Source of the DNA: Proteiniphilum saccharofermentans
Lineage (GTDB): Bacteria; Bacteroidota; Bacteroidia; Bacteroidales; Dysgonomonadaceae
Assembly (NCBI RefSeq): GCF_900095135.1
Contig: NZ_LT605205.1
Span: 1-64,000 of the forward strand
Direction of reading: 5' to 3'
Length of the DNA: 64,000 bases
Under the pieces are notes generated by a model. The model did no database searches, had not been told where the DNA came from, and worked only from the letters and a program-made list of their open reading frames with translations. Made by a program: the position numbers and the translations under genes. Shown here one piece after another: positions 34,937 to 44,851 of this stretch; the first letter of the stretch is position 1, and the number at the start of each line of letters is the position of its first letter.

Positions 34937-35950
34937 ATGAGAAGAGTTATCTATTATCTTTCATCCGTTTTTTTGTACTTGCTGGTTTTCCTTTTTCCGG
35001 CATGCTCAGACGACGGATCAAAAACAGATCTTCCGCTTTCTGCTGTAATTTTTCACAGTATAGACGGAAAACAGGTTGCTTTTACGGCACTTACCCATAG
35101 TGCTGTAAGCTGGGAATGGGATTTTGGGGACGGAAACGTCAGTACTGAGAAAGATCCTGTACATGTCTATGAAGAAGGGGGTTATTATATTGCCACATTA
35201 ACTGCAAAGGACAATGCCGCCAATTCGGTATCTACGAAAGTGAATCTGGCAGTTTCACTCACCCCATATGCTTTGCTGACAGGAGACCATACAGCCGAAG
35301 GGTATGATGGCAAAACATGGAAACTGACCATGTCGCATACTGTCAATGACAAGTTGGTGAACTCCGATGCGAACTTCTCATTACTTGCCCCCAATATTCC
35401 GTCGTTACCGGCCGGGGCTTTTAGTGTATATGTAGGACTGCCTGAAGCATATAATGATGAGTTCACTTTTTATTATGATGGTCGTTACAGTCATAAGACT
35501 ACTGATGGTACCTCTTTTGGAGGAATCGTATACGCCACTGTATTGCAACAGATGGGATTATCCGAGATTACTAAAGTGGGTGGAAAGGCGGCATTAGGAC
35601 AGGATATTTTCGCATTGACCACCTATACACCTGCGGAAAACGCCATATTTGTATTGAATGAGAATGAAAATTTCACTATCCCTACTGCTCCCGATTTCGC
35701 GACCGGTACGCAGCCTCCCGGCATCCCTGTAGTGACCTATCCGGGTGTGATGACATTAGATTTTCCTGATTCAGATGCATTTATCGGCATACGGGATTTT
35801 CACCGGAAAGTGATTGTACAGGAGATCACGAGCAGTTCCATGAGATTAGTGATGTTTATGACTCTGGATCCCAGGGCAATAGTAAACCAGAATCCTCTGA
35901 TTGCTTTGAGCACTTCTGCAGCAATACTTACATTCGAAGCAGTTAATTAA
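34937..35950 (+). CDS. PKD-domain surface lipoprotein
   Basis: 337 residues. The signal SVFLYLLVFLFPAC is a lipoprotein signal. A PKD domain spans about residues 30-105 (WEWDFGDGNVSTEKDPVHVY). The rest is beta-rich and includes a segment (TAEGYDGKTWKLTMSHTVND) of the kind found in SusE/F-like and laminarinase-associated binding modules. It is probably a surface glycan-binding protein. Unusually it precedes rather than follows the SusC/SusD pair. No catalytic residues are recognisable. Confidence 0.8.
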   Translation: MRRVIYYLSSVFLYLLVFLFPACSDDGSKTDLPLSAVIFHSIDGKQVAFTALTHSAVSWEWDFGDGNVSTEKDPVHVYEEGGYYIATLTAKDNAANSVSTKVNLAVSLTPYALLTGDHTAEGYDGKTWKLTMSHTVNDKLVNSDANFSLLAPNIPSLPAGAFSVYVGLPEAYNDEFTFYYDGRYSHKTTDGTSFGGIVYATVLQQMGLSEITKVGGKAALGQDIFALTTYTPAENAIFVLNENENFTIPTAPDFATGTQPPGIPVVTYPGVMTLDFPDSDAFIGIRDFHRKVIVQEITSSSMRLVMFMTLDPRAIVNQNPLIALSTSAAILTFEAVN

Positions 35951-35972
35951 ACCTATTCAAACCAATGTAAAC

Positions 35973-38900
35973 ATGGAAGCAAAAAATTTGCCAATGAATA
36001 AATATCAAAACTGGTATAAAGTGATTCTGTCTTTGGCTTTTCTCCTCTTATCTATAGGAGTTGGTTCTGCAGAGACAACCGATACAAAGCAAAATACAAT
36101 AACTCTTACCGGTAAGGTTACGTCTGCCATTGACGGGATGCCACTTATCGGAGTCAGTATCGTTGTAAAGGGAACTGCCGAGGGTACAGTCACTGATGTG
36201 GAAGGGAATTACAGGCTTAATGTGCCCTCAAATGCAACGCTTGTCTTTTCCTATATAGGACATATTACACAGGAAATAGCGGTTGAAGGCCGTACAAGTA
36301 TCAGTATTGTCATGGAAGAGAGTACTGAAACGTTGAGTGAGGTAGTAGTGACAGCGCTTGGTATTGGACGTGAAGAGAAATCACTCGGTTATTCCGTTGG
36401 AAAACTGGGTTCTGAAGAACTTGCCAAAGTGGTTCATGAAAATGTGCTTACTTCAATGGCCGGTAAAGTGACGGGGGTCACCATCAACTCGACCGGGGGA
36501 GCAGGGTCTACTGTCAGTATGATCATCCGGGGAGCTACCTCCATGAGTACTGATAACCAACCATTGTTCGTGATTGATGGTGTGCCTATGACCAGCTCCG
36601 TAAATAATGTCGGTGGTTTTGGTAATGGCAACTTGGTCGACTATGGAAATGCTATTTCAGATATCGATCCGGAAAGTATTGAAAGTGTTTCTATCCTGAA
36701 AGGCCCCAGTGCTGCGGCGCTCTATGGTACCCGTGCCGGTAACGGGGTTGTACTTATCACTACGAAAAAGTCAGACCGGAAAGGCGGAATGAAAGTGGAA
36801 GTGGTTTCAAATACTGTTTTCGATATCCCGTCAAAGTACCTGGATGTGCAGAACCGCTTCGGATTTGGCGCCAGAAGCTATACCGATGCTACTTTCCCCG
36901 GAGGGATCCTTCCTCCTTTCAGTCCCTCGGAACAGGCCGGTGCAGGCCCCGAACTGAACAAAGGTTATTGGCAGGTCCAGCCCTTTGCACCACTCGATGC
37001 CAACGGTGTCCCAGTACCTACGGAATTGGTTTCCTATCCCGATAACTACAAGAACTTTATTAATGGTAGTGCCATCACTACTACCAATAGTGTGGCGATA
37101 TCAAGCAGTAGCGACAGGGTGAATTACCGGCTCGGTGTATCCAATATGACCAATAAAGGTTTGGTTCCTAATTCGGATCTTAACCGGAACAATCTGACAC
37201 TTGCAGCCTCATCGGAGGTAGTGAAAGGGCTTACTGTTAGTACCGATATTAACTATACACAGAATTGGGCGGACAACAGGCCGGCCACGCAGGAAAGGGG
37301 CGCCAATCCTCTGCAATGGGCTGCCTGGACACCCCCCAATGTGGATATCCGCAAAATGAAAGATTATGATCTTGGCGGGGGACAAGTGCTTACCATAGGT
37401 GAAGGCTGGGAAAATCCCTACTTCCTTGCGTATGGTATCAATAACAGTTTCAAAAGGAACAGGCTTATAGGGAATGTTTCCGCTACCTGGGAGATAACTC
37501 CGCAATTGAGCCTTATGGGAAGATACGCGCTGAACAGATCGGACGAGACAAGGGAAACGAAAATAGATCCGGGATATTCCCAGGAACCCAATAATGGAGC
37601 GTATGGTATTGTTACCAGTGAAAGCACTGAAACCAATGCTGATGTGCTGGCTACTTATAAAAACCATTGGGATGATTTCTCTCTTACGGCTTCTGTCGGA
37701 GGTAACCTTCTCTATTCCCGTTGGGCGAATGTGAGTAATTCATCGAAACCGGGATCGGGATTGATTATTCCCTATCTTTATACGATCCAGAATATTGAAA
37801 ATACTTCGCTAAACTATTCTAATGCCCGTTACGAAAGGGCAATCAACAGCCTTTACGCAACGGCTAATCTGGGATGGAAAGACATGATTTACCTCGATCT
37901 GACAGCGAGAAACGACTGGGCCAGTACACTTCCTGCGGAAAACAGATCCTATTTCTATCCTTCTGCCTCATTGAGCCTTCTGCTGAATAATATGATTGAT
38001 ATGGGGAGGAATGTAAATCTTCTCAAACTCAGAGGAGGTGTTGCCCAGGTAGGGAATGACACCTCTCCTTACAGCCTTTATGCCACCTATTATGATGTGG
38101 GACAATGGGGTGATGCGATCCGACTCGGAAAACCGGGTGATCTCTTAAATCCCATTCTGCTACCGGAAGAATCGAAATCTTACGAAATAGGGGTGGATCT
38201 GAAAATGTTCAATAATAGGTTACGTTTCGAAGGTACTTACTACCAGGCAGATAATCGCAATCAAATCCTTAGTGTACCATTGGCAGGGTCGGCCGGATTC
38301 AACAGTATAAAGATCAATGCCGGTCTATTGCAAAGCAAGGGCGTGGAATTGATGCTTGGCTTTACGCCTATTGAAACCAAAGACTGGAGATGGGATCTGA
38401 ATGCGAATTTCACAAAGAATAAGACTTGGTTGTTGGAACTGTCTGAAGGAACCGACTTTGTTGAGTTCTGGAATGAAGCCCGGGTGAGGAATATTGCCTA
38501 TGCGAAAGATGAATCCTTGGGCAGGGATGGGTTGATTGGAAATCTTTATACCCGGAAAATACTGAGAGTAACCGATAAAAATTCTCCCTATTACAATTAT
38601 CCCTTGTTACCGGAGAATGACGAAGATGCCGAATGGCAGTCTGAAGACGACTATTCCAAAGTGGGCAATTACAACCCCAATTTTATTATGGGACTCCAGA
38701 CCTCTATCACCTACAAGAATTTTACTTTGAGCATGACGTTCGACTGGCGGTCGGGAGGACAGTATGTGTCACAAACCTGGCGTTACCTCACCGAGGGGGT
38801 TGTTTCAAACACATGGCTCAACCAGTTGATTACTCCACCTGAAGGATTGGGTGGTGGTCCGAGTCAGGCGCTTCGTGACTGGGTGGTAGCCAATGCCGAC

Positions 38901-39407
38901 AGGTTGATTTATACCAATAATCCAAGGCCTGTCGGTGGACCCACTCCTGATTTTGGTGGATACTACAATGATTTCTATACCGGAATTGGAGCATACGACG
39001 GTGTTTTTGCTCCAGGCGTATACGGCCATTATGACGATAACGGTAATTTTATTCTCAGTAAGGAAAATCTTGGCAATGAGGGTACTGAATTCAGACCTTA
39101 TGTAATGAGCTATCCCTGGGATATTGGAGAAGCTAACCTGTTCGATGCCGACTATATAAAACTGAGAGAGATCTCTTTGAATTACAGGGTTCCCGATAAG
39201 GCTGCCCAGAAACTGAGAATGAGAGACCTGAATATTTCGGTCTATAGTAGGAACATTATGCTTTGGGCGAAAAGTGCCGGCATGGGGATAGATCCTGAAA
39301 GAGCCTATCAATCGGGTAGTAACGGAAGTTTCAAGCAAGGTGTCGAACGTTTTAACGCCGAGCCCTGGGTTGTTCCGGTTGGGTTTAAATTAAGTTTTAC
39401 TTTTTAA
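35973..39407 (+). CDS. SusC-like TonB-dependent outer-membrane transporter (locus 2)
   Basis: 1144 residues; ATG 35973 is used, though ATG 35994 (MNKYQNWYK) would give a more compact signal peptide. A carboxypeptidase-regulatory-like domain (TLTGKVTSAIDGMPLIGVSI) is followed by the plug (MAGKVTGVTINSTGGAGSTV; SVSILKGPSAAALYGTRAGN) and a long barrel ending VVPVGFKLSFTF. It imports glycan fragments with the SusD partner 13 bases downstream. It belongs to the longer RagA-like subgroup (the sequence ALGIGREEKSLGYSV after the first domain is typical), unlike the locus 1 SusC, so the ligand is probably different. Confidence 0.94.
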   Translation: MEAKNLPMNKYQNWYKVILSLAFLLLSIGVGSAETTDTKQNTITLTGKVTSAIDGMPLIGVSIVVKGTAEGTVTDVEGNYRLNVPSNATLVFSYIGHITQEIAVEGRTSISIVMEESTETLSEVVVTALGIGREEKSLGYSVGKLGSEELAKVVHENVLTSMAGKVTGVTINSTGGAGSTVSMIIRGATSMSTDNQPLFVIDGVPMTSSVNNVGGFGNGNLVDYGNAISDIDPESIESVSILKGPSAAALYGTRAGNGVVLITTKKSDRKGGMKVEVVSNTVFDIPSKYLDVQNRFGFGARSYTDATFPGGILPPFSPSEQAGAGPELNKGYWQVQPFAPLDANGVPVPTELVSYPDNYKNFINGSAITTTNSVAISSSSDRVNYRLGVSNMTNKGLVPNSDLNRNNLTLAASSEVVKGLTVSTDINYTQNWADNRPATQERGANPLQWAAWTPPNVDIRKMKDYDLGGGQVLTIGEGWENPYFLAYGINNSFKRNRLIGNVSATWEITPQLSLMGRYALNRSDETRETKIDPGYSQEPNNGAYGIVTSESTETNADVLATYKNHWDDFSLTASVGGNLLYSRWANVSNSSKPGSGLIIPYLYTIQNIENTSLNYSNARYERAINSLYATANLGWKDMIYLDLTARNDWASTLPAENRSYFYPSASLSLLLNNMIDMGRNVNLLKLRGGVAQVGNDTSPYSLYATYYDVGQWGDAIRLGKPGDLLNPILLPEESKSYEIGVDLKMFNNRLRFEGTYYQADNRNQILSVPLAGSAGFNSIKINAGLLQSKGVELMLGFTPIETKDWRWDLNANFTKNKTWLLELSEGTDFVEFWNEARVRNIAYAKDESLGRDGLIGNLYTRKILRVTDKNSPYYNYPLLPENDEDAEWQSEDDYSKVGNYNPNFIMGLQTSITYKNFTLSMTFDWRSGGQYVSQTWRYLTEGVVSNTWLNQLITPPEGLGGGPSQALRDWVVANADRLIYTNNPRPVGGPTPDFGGYYNDFYTGIGAYDGVFAPGVYGHYDDNGNFILSKENLGNEGTEFRPYVMSYPWDIGEANLFDADYIKLREISLNYRVPDKAAQKLRMRDLNISVYSRNIMLWAKSAGMGIDPERAYQSGSNGSFKQGVERFNAEPWVVPVGFKLSFTF

Positions 39408-39420
39408 TCGAAAGAATGTC

Positions 39421-41088
39421 ATGAATAAGTTAAAAAGCAGTTTTATCATATTTTTAACGCTGATACTCGGATTTATCGTTTCATGCAAGGATCTGGATGA
39501 ACTGAATATCAATCCGAACGGTGTTGATCCGTCAATCGCCGATGTAAACTTCCTGTTGCCTACAGTCCAGACGAATATAGGGCAGACCGTTTATAATATT
39601 GGCTTTGGCACATTCTCCGGAATTATGCAACATACACAGCAGACAGGCTGGTTCGGCGGATATAATAATTATGATTGGAATACCCTTTCGCATAGCTGGA
39701 ATGGATATTACAGTATTTTGATGAATAACGATGAGTATTTCAAAAAGGCAGTTGAACATAATTACGAGTTCCACGAGGGAGTAGCCCGGATCATGAGGGC
39801 TTATGTTTTCGGCCTGATCACCGATATATGGGGCGATGCACCTTATAAAGACGCTCTCAAGGCCGAACAGGGGTCAGACCATTTTATGCCGGCTTTTGAT
39901 CCGCAACAGGAGATTTACCATGGTATCCTTGTCGACTTGGACACAGCCAATACGCTCTTGTCGAAAAGTGCGAATGAGTATCGCAACATTGTGGCCAAAC
40001 AGGATGTGATATACAGGGGCGATGTCTCCAAATGGCAGAAATTTGCGAATTCACTGGCCTTACGGTACTATATGCGATTACAGGCTAAAGAACCTACGTT
40101 TGCGGAAGAGGGAATCAAAAGAATTGCGAGTGATCCTGACAAATACCCGTTGATAAGGTTGGCCGGGGATGATGCCAATATCAGTTTTCCCGGTACTTCG
40201 AGAGCTACTTCCAACCCATTAAATACCGTGTATGATTTAGATCCGGCGGGTGCTTATATGAGGGTAAAAATGGGAAAAACATTGGTGGATGCCATGAGGG
40301 ATTATAATGATCCGAGACTTGAGGTATGGGCTGAGAAAATAAAAATTCCGTTAAGATTGGTTTCGGGAACAGGTATAGATCGTATTGTAGATATTGATGA
40401 TGATCATCAAATTCGTGAAGTGTCACAGGATGTGGTGACCGCTTTTGAGACCAATGGTATGAAGGTTGATTTTGATCCGGAGTATGCAGGAGTGACCATT
40501 TCCCATCCGTTGGTACAAATCTTTAATATGAACAATGCCAATGCATCTCAGGGAACCGTGAATCCGTATGCTTCCCATTTAAATAGTAGATATAGACAGA
40601 CAGCCGATCCCCTTGTCCTGATGAGGTTGATATCAGCTGCAGAGGTCAATCTGATACTTGCCGAAGCTGCATTCAGGGGATGGATTGCCGGCAATCCGGC
40701 CGACTATTATGCCGAAGGTGTAAGGGAATCATTTAAAGCATGGGGAGTAGAAAGTGAATTTGACAGTTATATTGGAAATGTATCTTATGATGGACTGGAA
40801 AGTATTATTGAACAAAAGTGGATCGCCCATTGGACAACTGCACATGAAGCCTGGTTCGACTGGAGGAGAACCGGTTTACCGGCACTGAAAACAGGCCCGG
40901 CAGCTGTACGTCCTGTATTGCCTGTCCGTTGGTATTATCATACCTCCGATGAGATTGAGAAGAACAGAGCCAATGCCGAAGCGGCTATCGAAAGACTGGA
41001 AGCGACACCCTACCAGGGTACAGACCAATCTAAAAACAGTGCCTGGTCGAAGATGTGGCTTCTTCAGGGAACAGGTAAACCATGGTAG
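39421..41088 (+). CDS. SusD-like lipoprotein, SusD/RagB family 2 type
   Basis: 555 residues. The signal LTLILGFIVSC is followed by KDLDELNINPNGVDPSIADV, the opening typical of the SusD-like family 2 (PF12771-type) rather than the classical one. QHTQQTGWFGGYNNYDW, an aromatic stretch near residue 75, could line the glycan site. The C-terminal IEQKWIAHWTTAHEAWFDWR is conserved in this group. It pairs with the SusC-like protein just upstream. These SusD proteins are often found with peptide- or oligosaccharide-importing RagAB-like systems, so the ligand need not be a simple glycan. Confidence 0.92.
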   Translation: MNKLKSSFIIFLTLILGFIVSCKDLDELNINPNGVDPSIADVNFLLPTVQTNIGQTVYNIGFGTFSGIMQHTQQTGWFGGYNNYDWNTLSHSWNGYYSILMNNDEYFKKAVEHNYEFHEGVARIMRAYVFGLITDIWGDAPYKDALKAEQGSDHFMPAFDPQQEIYHGILVDLDTANTLLSKSANEYRNIVAKQDVIYRGDVSKWQKFANSLALRYYMRLQAKEPTFAEEGIKRIASDPDKYPLIRLAGDDANISFPGTSRATSNPLNTVYDLDPAGAYMRVKMGKTLVDAMRDYNDPRLEVWAEKIKIPLRLVSGTGIDRIVDIDDDHQIREVSQDVVTAFETNGMKVDFDPEYAGVTISHPLVQIFNMNNANASQGTVNPYASHLNSRYRQTADPLVLMRLISAAEVNLILAEAAFRGWIAGNPADYYAEGVRESFKAWGVESEFDSYIGNVSYDGLESIIEQKWIAHWTTAHEAWFDWRRTGLPALKTGPAAVRPVLPVRWYYHTSDEIEKNRANAEAAIERLEATPYQGTDQSKNSAWSKMWLLQGTGKPW

Positions 41089-41095
41089 ATAAATT

Positions 41096-41190
41096 AGGAC
41101 CAAGAGCCAAGACAGCTTGTGAACTAAAAACTAAAAGTGAAAAGTTTGAGATGTTCTTTAATTGGTACATTAGTCTTGGTTCTTGGTTCT
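41096..41190. repeat. Inverted repeat of the CCAAGAnCCAAGA type
   Basis: AGGACCAAGAGCCAAGAC (41096-41113) pairs with GTCTTGGTTCTTGGTTCT (41173-41190) over 18 bp with two G-U pairs, followed by AAAAAATTAT. Related words (gaaccaagagccagg near 9803; tcttgtctt-type runs near 5470 and 29285) occur in other gaps of the window. It may end or protect the SusCD transcript. Confidence 0.45.
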
Positions 41191-41224
41191 AAAAAATTAT
41201 AATATAAATAAATATTTTAATCAT

Positions 41225-43402
41225 ATGAAATTAAGCCAAATAGGCATTTTCCTATGCCTTTTGTTTGTAAAACCTGTTTCCGCAGGAACAGTCTCGCCGG
41301 TAAAGGACGAACCTTATGCCGTCCCGGTATCGGTGAAGTATACATTATCTCCGAAATGGAAAGATGTCCACTTCAAGAAAGTTGTGGCAGATGGGGATAA
41401 CAGTATTTTCATATTGACCGATGCCGGCCTGTTCCGTGATTTTCCGGGTGAAATGATTTCCAAGGATCTCCTGTATGCCTCCCTGGCAGATAAATATCCT
41501 GTCGATATTTGTATCCAGGAAGGGACTGGTTATCTCTATTATCTGTATCCCGACCGTTTCCTTACCAATAAACATGCCGGAGCAATATGCAGCCTGCTGC
41601 CTGAAAACAAATACAGACACATTGCTGTAAATAGCAATGATGATGTGTTGTTGGTAGGAGAGCAGGCGGGTGTATTGTATAACCGAAACACGAAGATCAG
41701 AGAGTTAGGTATTCCACATAGTGAATTGATTAGGTTGTATGTATCGGATGATCAATTCTGGTATTTATCTGCTACAGGTATCTATTTGCTTAACCATGAT
41801 AAATGGGTAAAAATCCATTCCGGTAATAACCTGACAGCAATGGCATTCAATAGAGATAAGATAGCTGTGGGTACAACTGATGGCTATTATGTGATTGACC
41901 GGAACGGAAAAATCGTTGAACCTCACAATAACAGGCTTCCTGTCCCCGTTATTAACCATATGTTGACCGTGGATGGAAAGTATTGGTTTGCAACGGATCA
42001 GGGCGCTTTTGTAAAACAACCGGAACGGTTCGACTATTATGCTTCTGAACGCTGGCTCGATCAGGACAAGGTCATAGATATGGCCGCGGATAACGACGGA
42101 AACCTTTACTTTTTAACTCCGACCGGTTTGAATAAGGTGCAGTTTGAACAGGAAACACTGGCTGAAAAAGCGGAGTTTATGCAGGACAACCTGCGCAAGT
42201 ATCATCTCCGTTATGGTTTCTCAGCCGCTTCGCGGTTGGTCGACCCGGACGATCCTACCACCATGCGCCTCGACGATGATGACAATGACGGTTTATGGAC
42301 CTCATTCTATCTGGGAAGTCAGGCATTCCGTTATGCCGTCACCAAAGAGGAAAAAGCCAAAGAGTATGTATGGGAATCATTCGAGGCTTTTGAAAGATTA
42401 CTGACTATCCATCCCATAGAGGGATTTTCGGCAAGGACATTCGAACGGACAGGTTATATCGCCGGAGATACAATCCCCTGGAGGCCTGCACCCGATAAGA
42501 ACTGGTGGTGGAAGGGAACGACCAGCACCGATGAATTCGTGGGTTATCTGTTTATTACTTCCGTAATAGACCAGTTTGCCGCACAGACGCCGGAAGAAAA
42601 AAAACGGGTAGCAGACTATTTCGATGCTATCATGACCCATATCATCACCAACGATTATTATTTTATCGATTATGATGGTAAACCTACGCTTTGGGGCAGA
42701 TGGAATCCCGAATATGTGAACTCTTTTGCTACCACGCAGTTCGACCGCAGGTTGAACAGCACATTGACCATTACGGGGTTGCAATTGGCATATAAACTCA
42801 CAGGAAAAGATATCTATAAGAGTGAGGCGTTTCGTATGATGGAAGAACATGGATATCTGGATAATATGAAAATACCGATGGGTAATATCCGTTTTACCTC
42901 AGGATTCCAACACCAGGGAATCACCATGGGAGAGGACTGGAACCATTCTGATGATGAGATGGCATTCCTTACCTATTGGGTGTTATACCATTATGCGTTT
43001 GATGATACGTTAAAGCAGGAATATGCGAAAATGATACGTGATCATTGGGAGATTGAGAAACCCGAACGCAATGCACTCTGGAATCTCCTGGCCTATGGAA
43101 CATCGGGTGATATCGATCTGGAATCTACCATCTGGTATCTGCAAGGGTTTCCCAAAGATCGTAACCGTTATGTGGTAAAAAACTCACACCGGAAAGACCT
43201 GGAATTTCTGCCGAAAGATATTCATACCAACTTTAGGGAGCAGACAACTACCGAACTTCTTCCTAAAAGGGAACGGCCGCTGAACAGGCATAATAATAAT
43301 GAGTTTATTATTGACGGGGGGCGGGGAGCGCACCAGCAACTTACCGGTGATGAATTCCTGTTGCCCTACTGGATGGCGCGTTTCTTGAGTGTGATTCAAT
43401 GA
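41225..43402 (+). CDS. Exported beta-propeller plus helical-barrel protein, unknown function
   Basis: 725 residues from ATG 41225, which gives a good signal peptide (FLCLLFVKPVSAG); an upstream in-frame TTG/ATG region at 41183 adds an unlikely extension. Residues about 30-310 contain six propeller-like repeats (SIFILTDAGLFRDF; IAVGTTDGYYVIDRNG; YWFATDQGAFVKQ; LYFLTPTGLNKV). The second half is an (alpha/alpha)6-like domain with RLDDDDNDGLWTSFYLGSQA, GFSARTFERTGYI, WWWKGTTSTDEFVGY and GRWNPEYVN, whose clustered Asp/Glu/Trp look like a catalytic cleft. I cannot assign a known glycosidase family. It follows the SusCD pair, so it probably acts on the imported glycan. Confidence 0.65.
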   Translation: MKLSQIGIFLCLLFVKPVSAGTVSPVKDEPYAVPVSVKYTLSPKWKDVHFKKVVADGDNSIFILTDAGLFRDFPGEMISKDLLYASLADKYPVDICIQEGTGYLYYLYPDRFLTNKHAGAICSLLPENKYRHIAVNSNDDVLLVGEQAGVLYNRNTKIRELGIPHSELIRLYVSDDQFWYLSATGIYLLNHDKWVKIHSGNNLTAMAFNRDKIAVGTTDGYYVIDRNGKIVEPHNNRLPVPVINHMLTVDGKYWFATDQGAFVKQPERFDYYASERWLDQDKVIDMAADNDGNLYFLTPTGLNKVQFEQETLAEKAEFMQDNLRKYHLRYGFSAASRLVDPDDPTTMRLDDDDNDGLWTSFYLGSQAFRYAVTKEEKAKEYVWESFEAFERLLTIHPIEGFSARTFERTGYIAGDTIPWRPAPDKNWWWKGTTSTDEFVGYLFITSVIDQFAAQTPEEKKRVADYFDAIMTHIITNDYYFIDYDGKPTLWGRWNPEYVNSFATTQFDRRLNSTLTITGLQLAYKLTGKDIYKSEAFRMMEEHGYLDNMKIPMGNIRFTSGFQHQGITMGEDWNHSDDEMAFLTYWVLYHYAFDDTLKQEYAKMIRDHWEIEKPERNALWNLLAYGTSGDIDLESTIWYLQGFPKDRNRYVVKNSHRKDLEFLPKDIHTNFREQTTTELLPKRERPLNRHNNNEFIIDGGRGAHQQLTGDEFLLPYWMARFLSVIQ

Positions 43403-43459
43403 TTTAATAATTCAAGATTTGATGATTGGTTGTAAAATTAAAAAATAAATATCGAGTGT

Positions 43460-44815
43460 ATGAAGAGACTACTGTTTATTTTAGCTGTCTGTTTTTGTTT
43501 TGTTGTGGGTTATGCCCAACAAGCGATTACACCTGAAACTGCGCTGAATGCTTATCTCCACAATGATGATCCTACATGGGGATGGGAAGTGCGGAACACA
43601 TACCAAATGGATGACACAGAGGTCTATTCCTTACTGTTCATCTCTCAGAAATGGCATGGGATGCTATGGAAGCATGAACTCATTATCTTTGTCCCGCAGT
43701 CTGTAAAACAGGATGGAGCACTCCTGTTTATTGACGGAGGGTCGGTAAATGATGGCATTCCAAAATTTTCGAAAGAGGATAATGCCTTGTTCATGTTCCT
43801 CTCGGCCCTGGCTAACCGAAATAATGCCCTTGTATGTGTATTAAAGCAGGTGCCCAATCAACCCCTTTATGGCGGTTTGAAAGAAGATGCATTGATCTCC
43901 TATACGCTCAATGAGTTCAGGAAAGACAAAGATTATTCCTGGCCGTTGTTGTTTCCGATGACCAAAACGGCTTACAAAGCCATGGATGCGGTACAGGAAT
44001 TTGCCACCCAACAGTTGGACCAGAAGATAAATCGCTTCCTTGTTTCTGGAGCATCGAAGAGGGGATGGACCACCTGGCTTACCGGGGCGCTTCAGGATCC
44101 ACGTGTGGAAGCAATCGCACCCATGGTGATTGAAATGCTGAATATGCCGGCCAGCCTGGATTATCAGAAACAGGTATACGGGGAATACAGTGAAGAGATC
44201 AATGATTATGTCAATCTGGAGATCCCGCAGGCAATCCACAGTGAATTTGGAAACGCTGTGGTACAGATGATAGACCCTTATTCCTACCGCGAAAAACTGA
44301 CAATGCCCAAAATGATCTTTATGGGGACAAATGACCCTTATTGGGTTGTGGACGCCATTAAACATTATATCAACGATATTCCGGGGCATAATCTGTTGCA
44401 TTACGTTCCCAATGCAGGCCACGGTTTGGGAGATAAGATACAGGCTTTTGGAGCGCTCAGTTCATTTTTCGCGCATATGTTGAACAAGACGGATTATCCT
44501 ACCTGTGAGTGGAACCTGACGGGGAAAGGTAAAAATATTGACCTGAAGGTAAAAGCCTCTCCCGATAACTTGGTAGGGGCTACCCTATGGAAATCGGTCT
44601 CGGACAGCAGGGATTTCCGTAAAGCTACCTGGACTAAAAGTGATATACAGCTTAATGCCAAGAACAGGTCGGCTGTCGACATAAGGATCCAATATCCGAA
44701 AAAAGGATTCCAAGCCTTTTATGTGGACCTGGTCTATAAAGATCCCTATGGTGACGAGTATACGGTCAGTACACGGACCTTTGTCTCGGATAATAAAAAA
44801 GTATTTGTAGAGTAA
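43460..44815 (+). CDS. PqaA-family (PhoPQ-activated protein-like) exported alpha/beta hydrolase
   Basis: 451 residues with a signal peptide ending CFVVGYAQQ. It matches PF10142: TYQMDDTEVYSLLFISQKWH, ELIIFVPQS and the nucleophile elbow SGASKRGW. A plausible triad is Ser199, Asp292 (MGTNDPYW) and His321 (NAGHGLGD). Members are periplasmic alpha/beta hydrolases of poorly known substrate, named after a Salmonella PhoP/PhoQ-activated gene. In a glycan locus it may be an esterase that removes acyl groups. Family assignment is good; the reaction is inferred. Confidence 0.87.
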   Translation: MKRLLFILAVCFCFVVGYAQQAITPETALNAYLHNDDPTWGWEVRNTYQMDDTEVYSLLFISQKWHGMLWKHELIIFVPQSVKQDGALLFIDGGSVNDGIPKFSKEDNALFMFLSALANRNNALVCVLKQVPNQPLYGGLKEDALISYTLNEFRKDKDYSWPLLFPMTKTAYKAMDAVQEFATQQLDQKINRFLVSGASKRGWTTWLTGALQDPRVEAIAPMVIEMLNMPASLDYQKQVYGEYSEEINDYVNLEIPQAIHSEFGNAVVQMIDPYSYREKLTMPKMIFMGTNDPYWVVDAIKHYINDIPGHNLLHYVPNAGHGLGDKIQAFGALSSFFAHMLNKTDYPTCEWNLTGKGKNIDLKVKASPDNLVGATLWKSVSDSRDFRKATWTKSDIQLNAKNRSAVDIRIQYPKKGFQAFYVDLVYKDPYGDEYTVSTRTFVSDNKKVFVE

Positions 44816-44851
44816 TCGTGGAAGTTTAATTAACTTAATAAATCAAACGAG

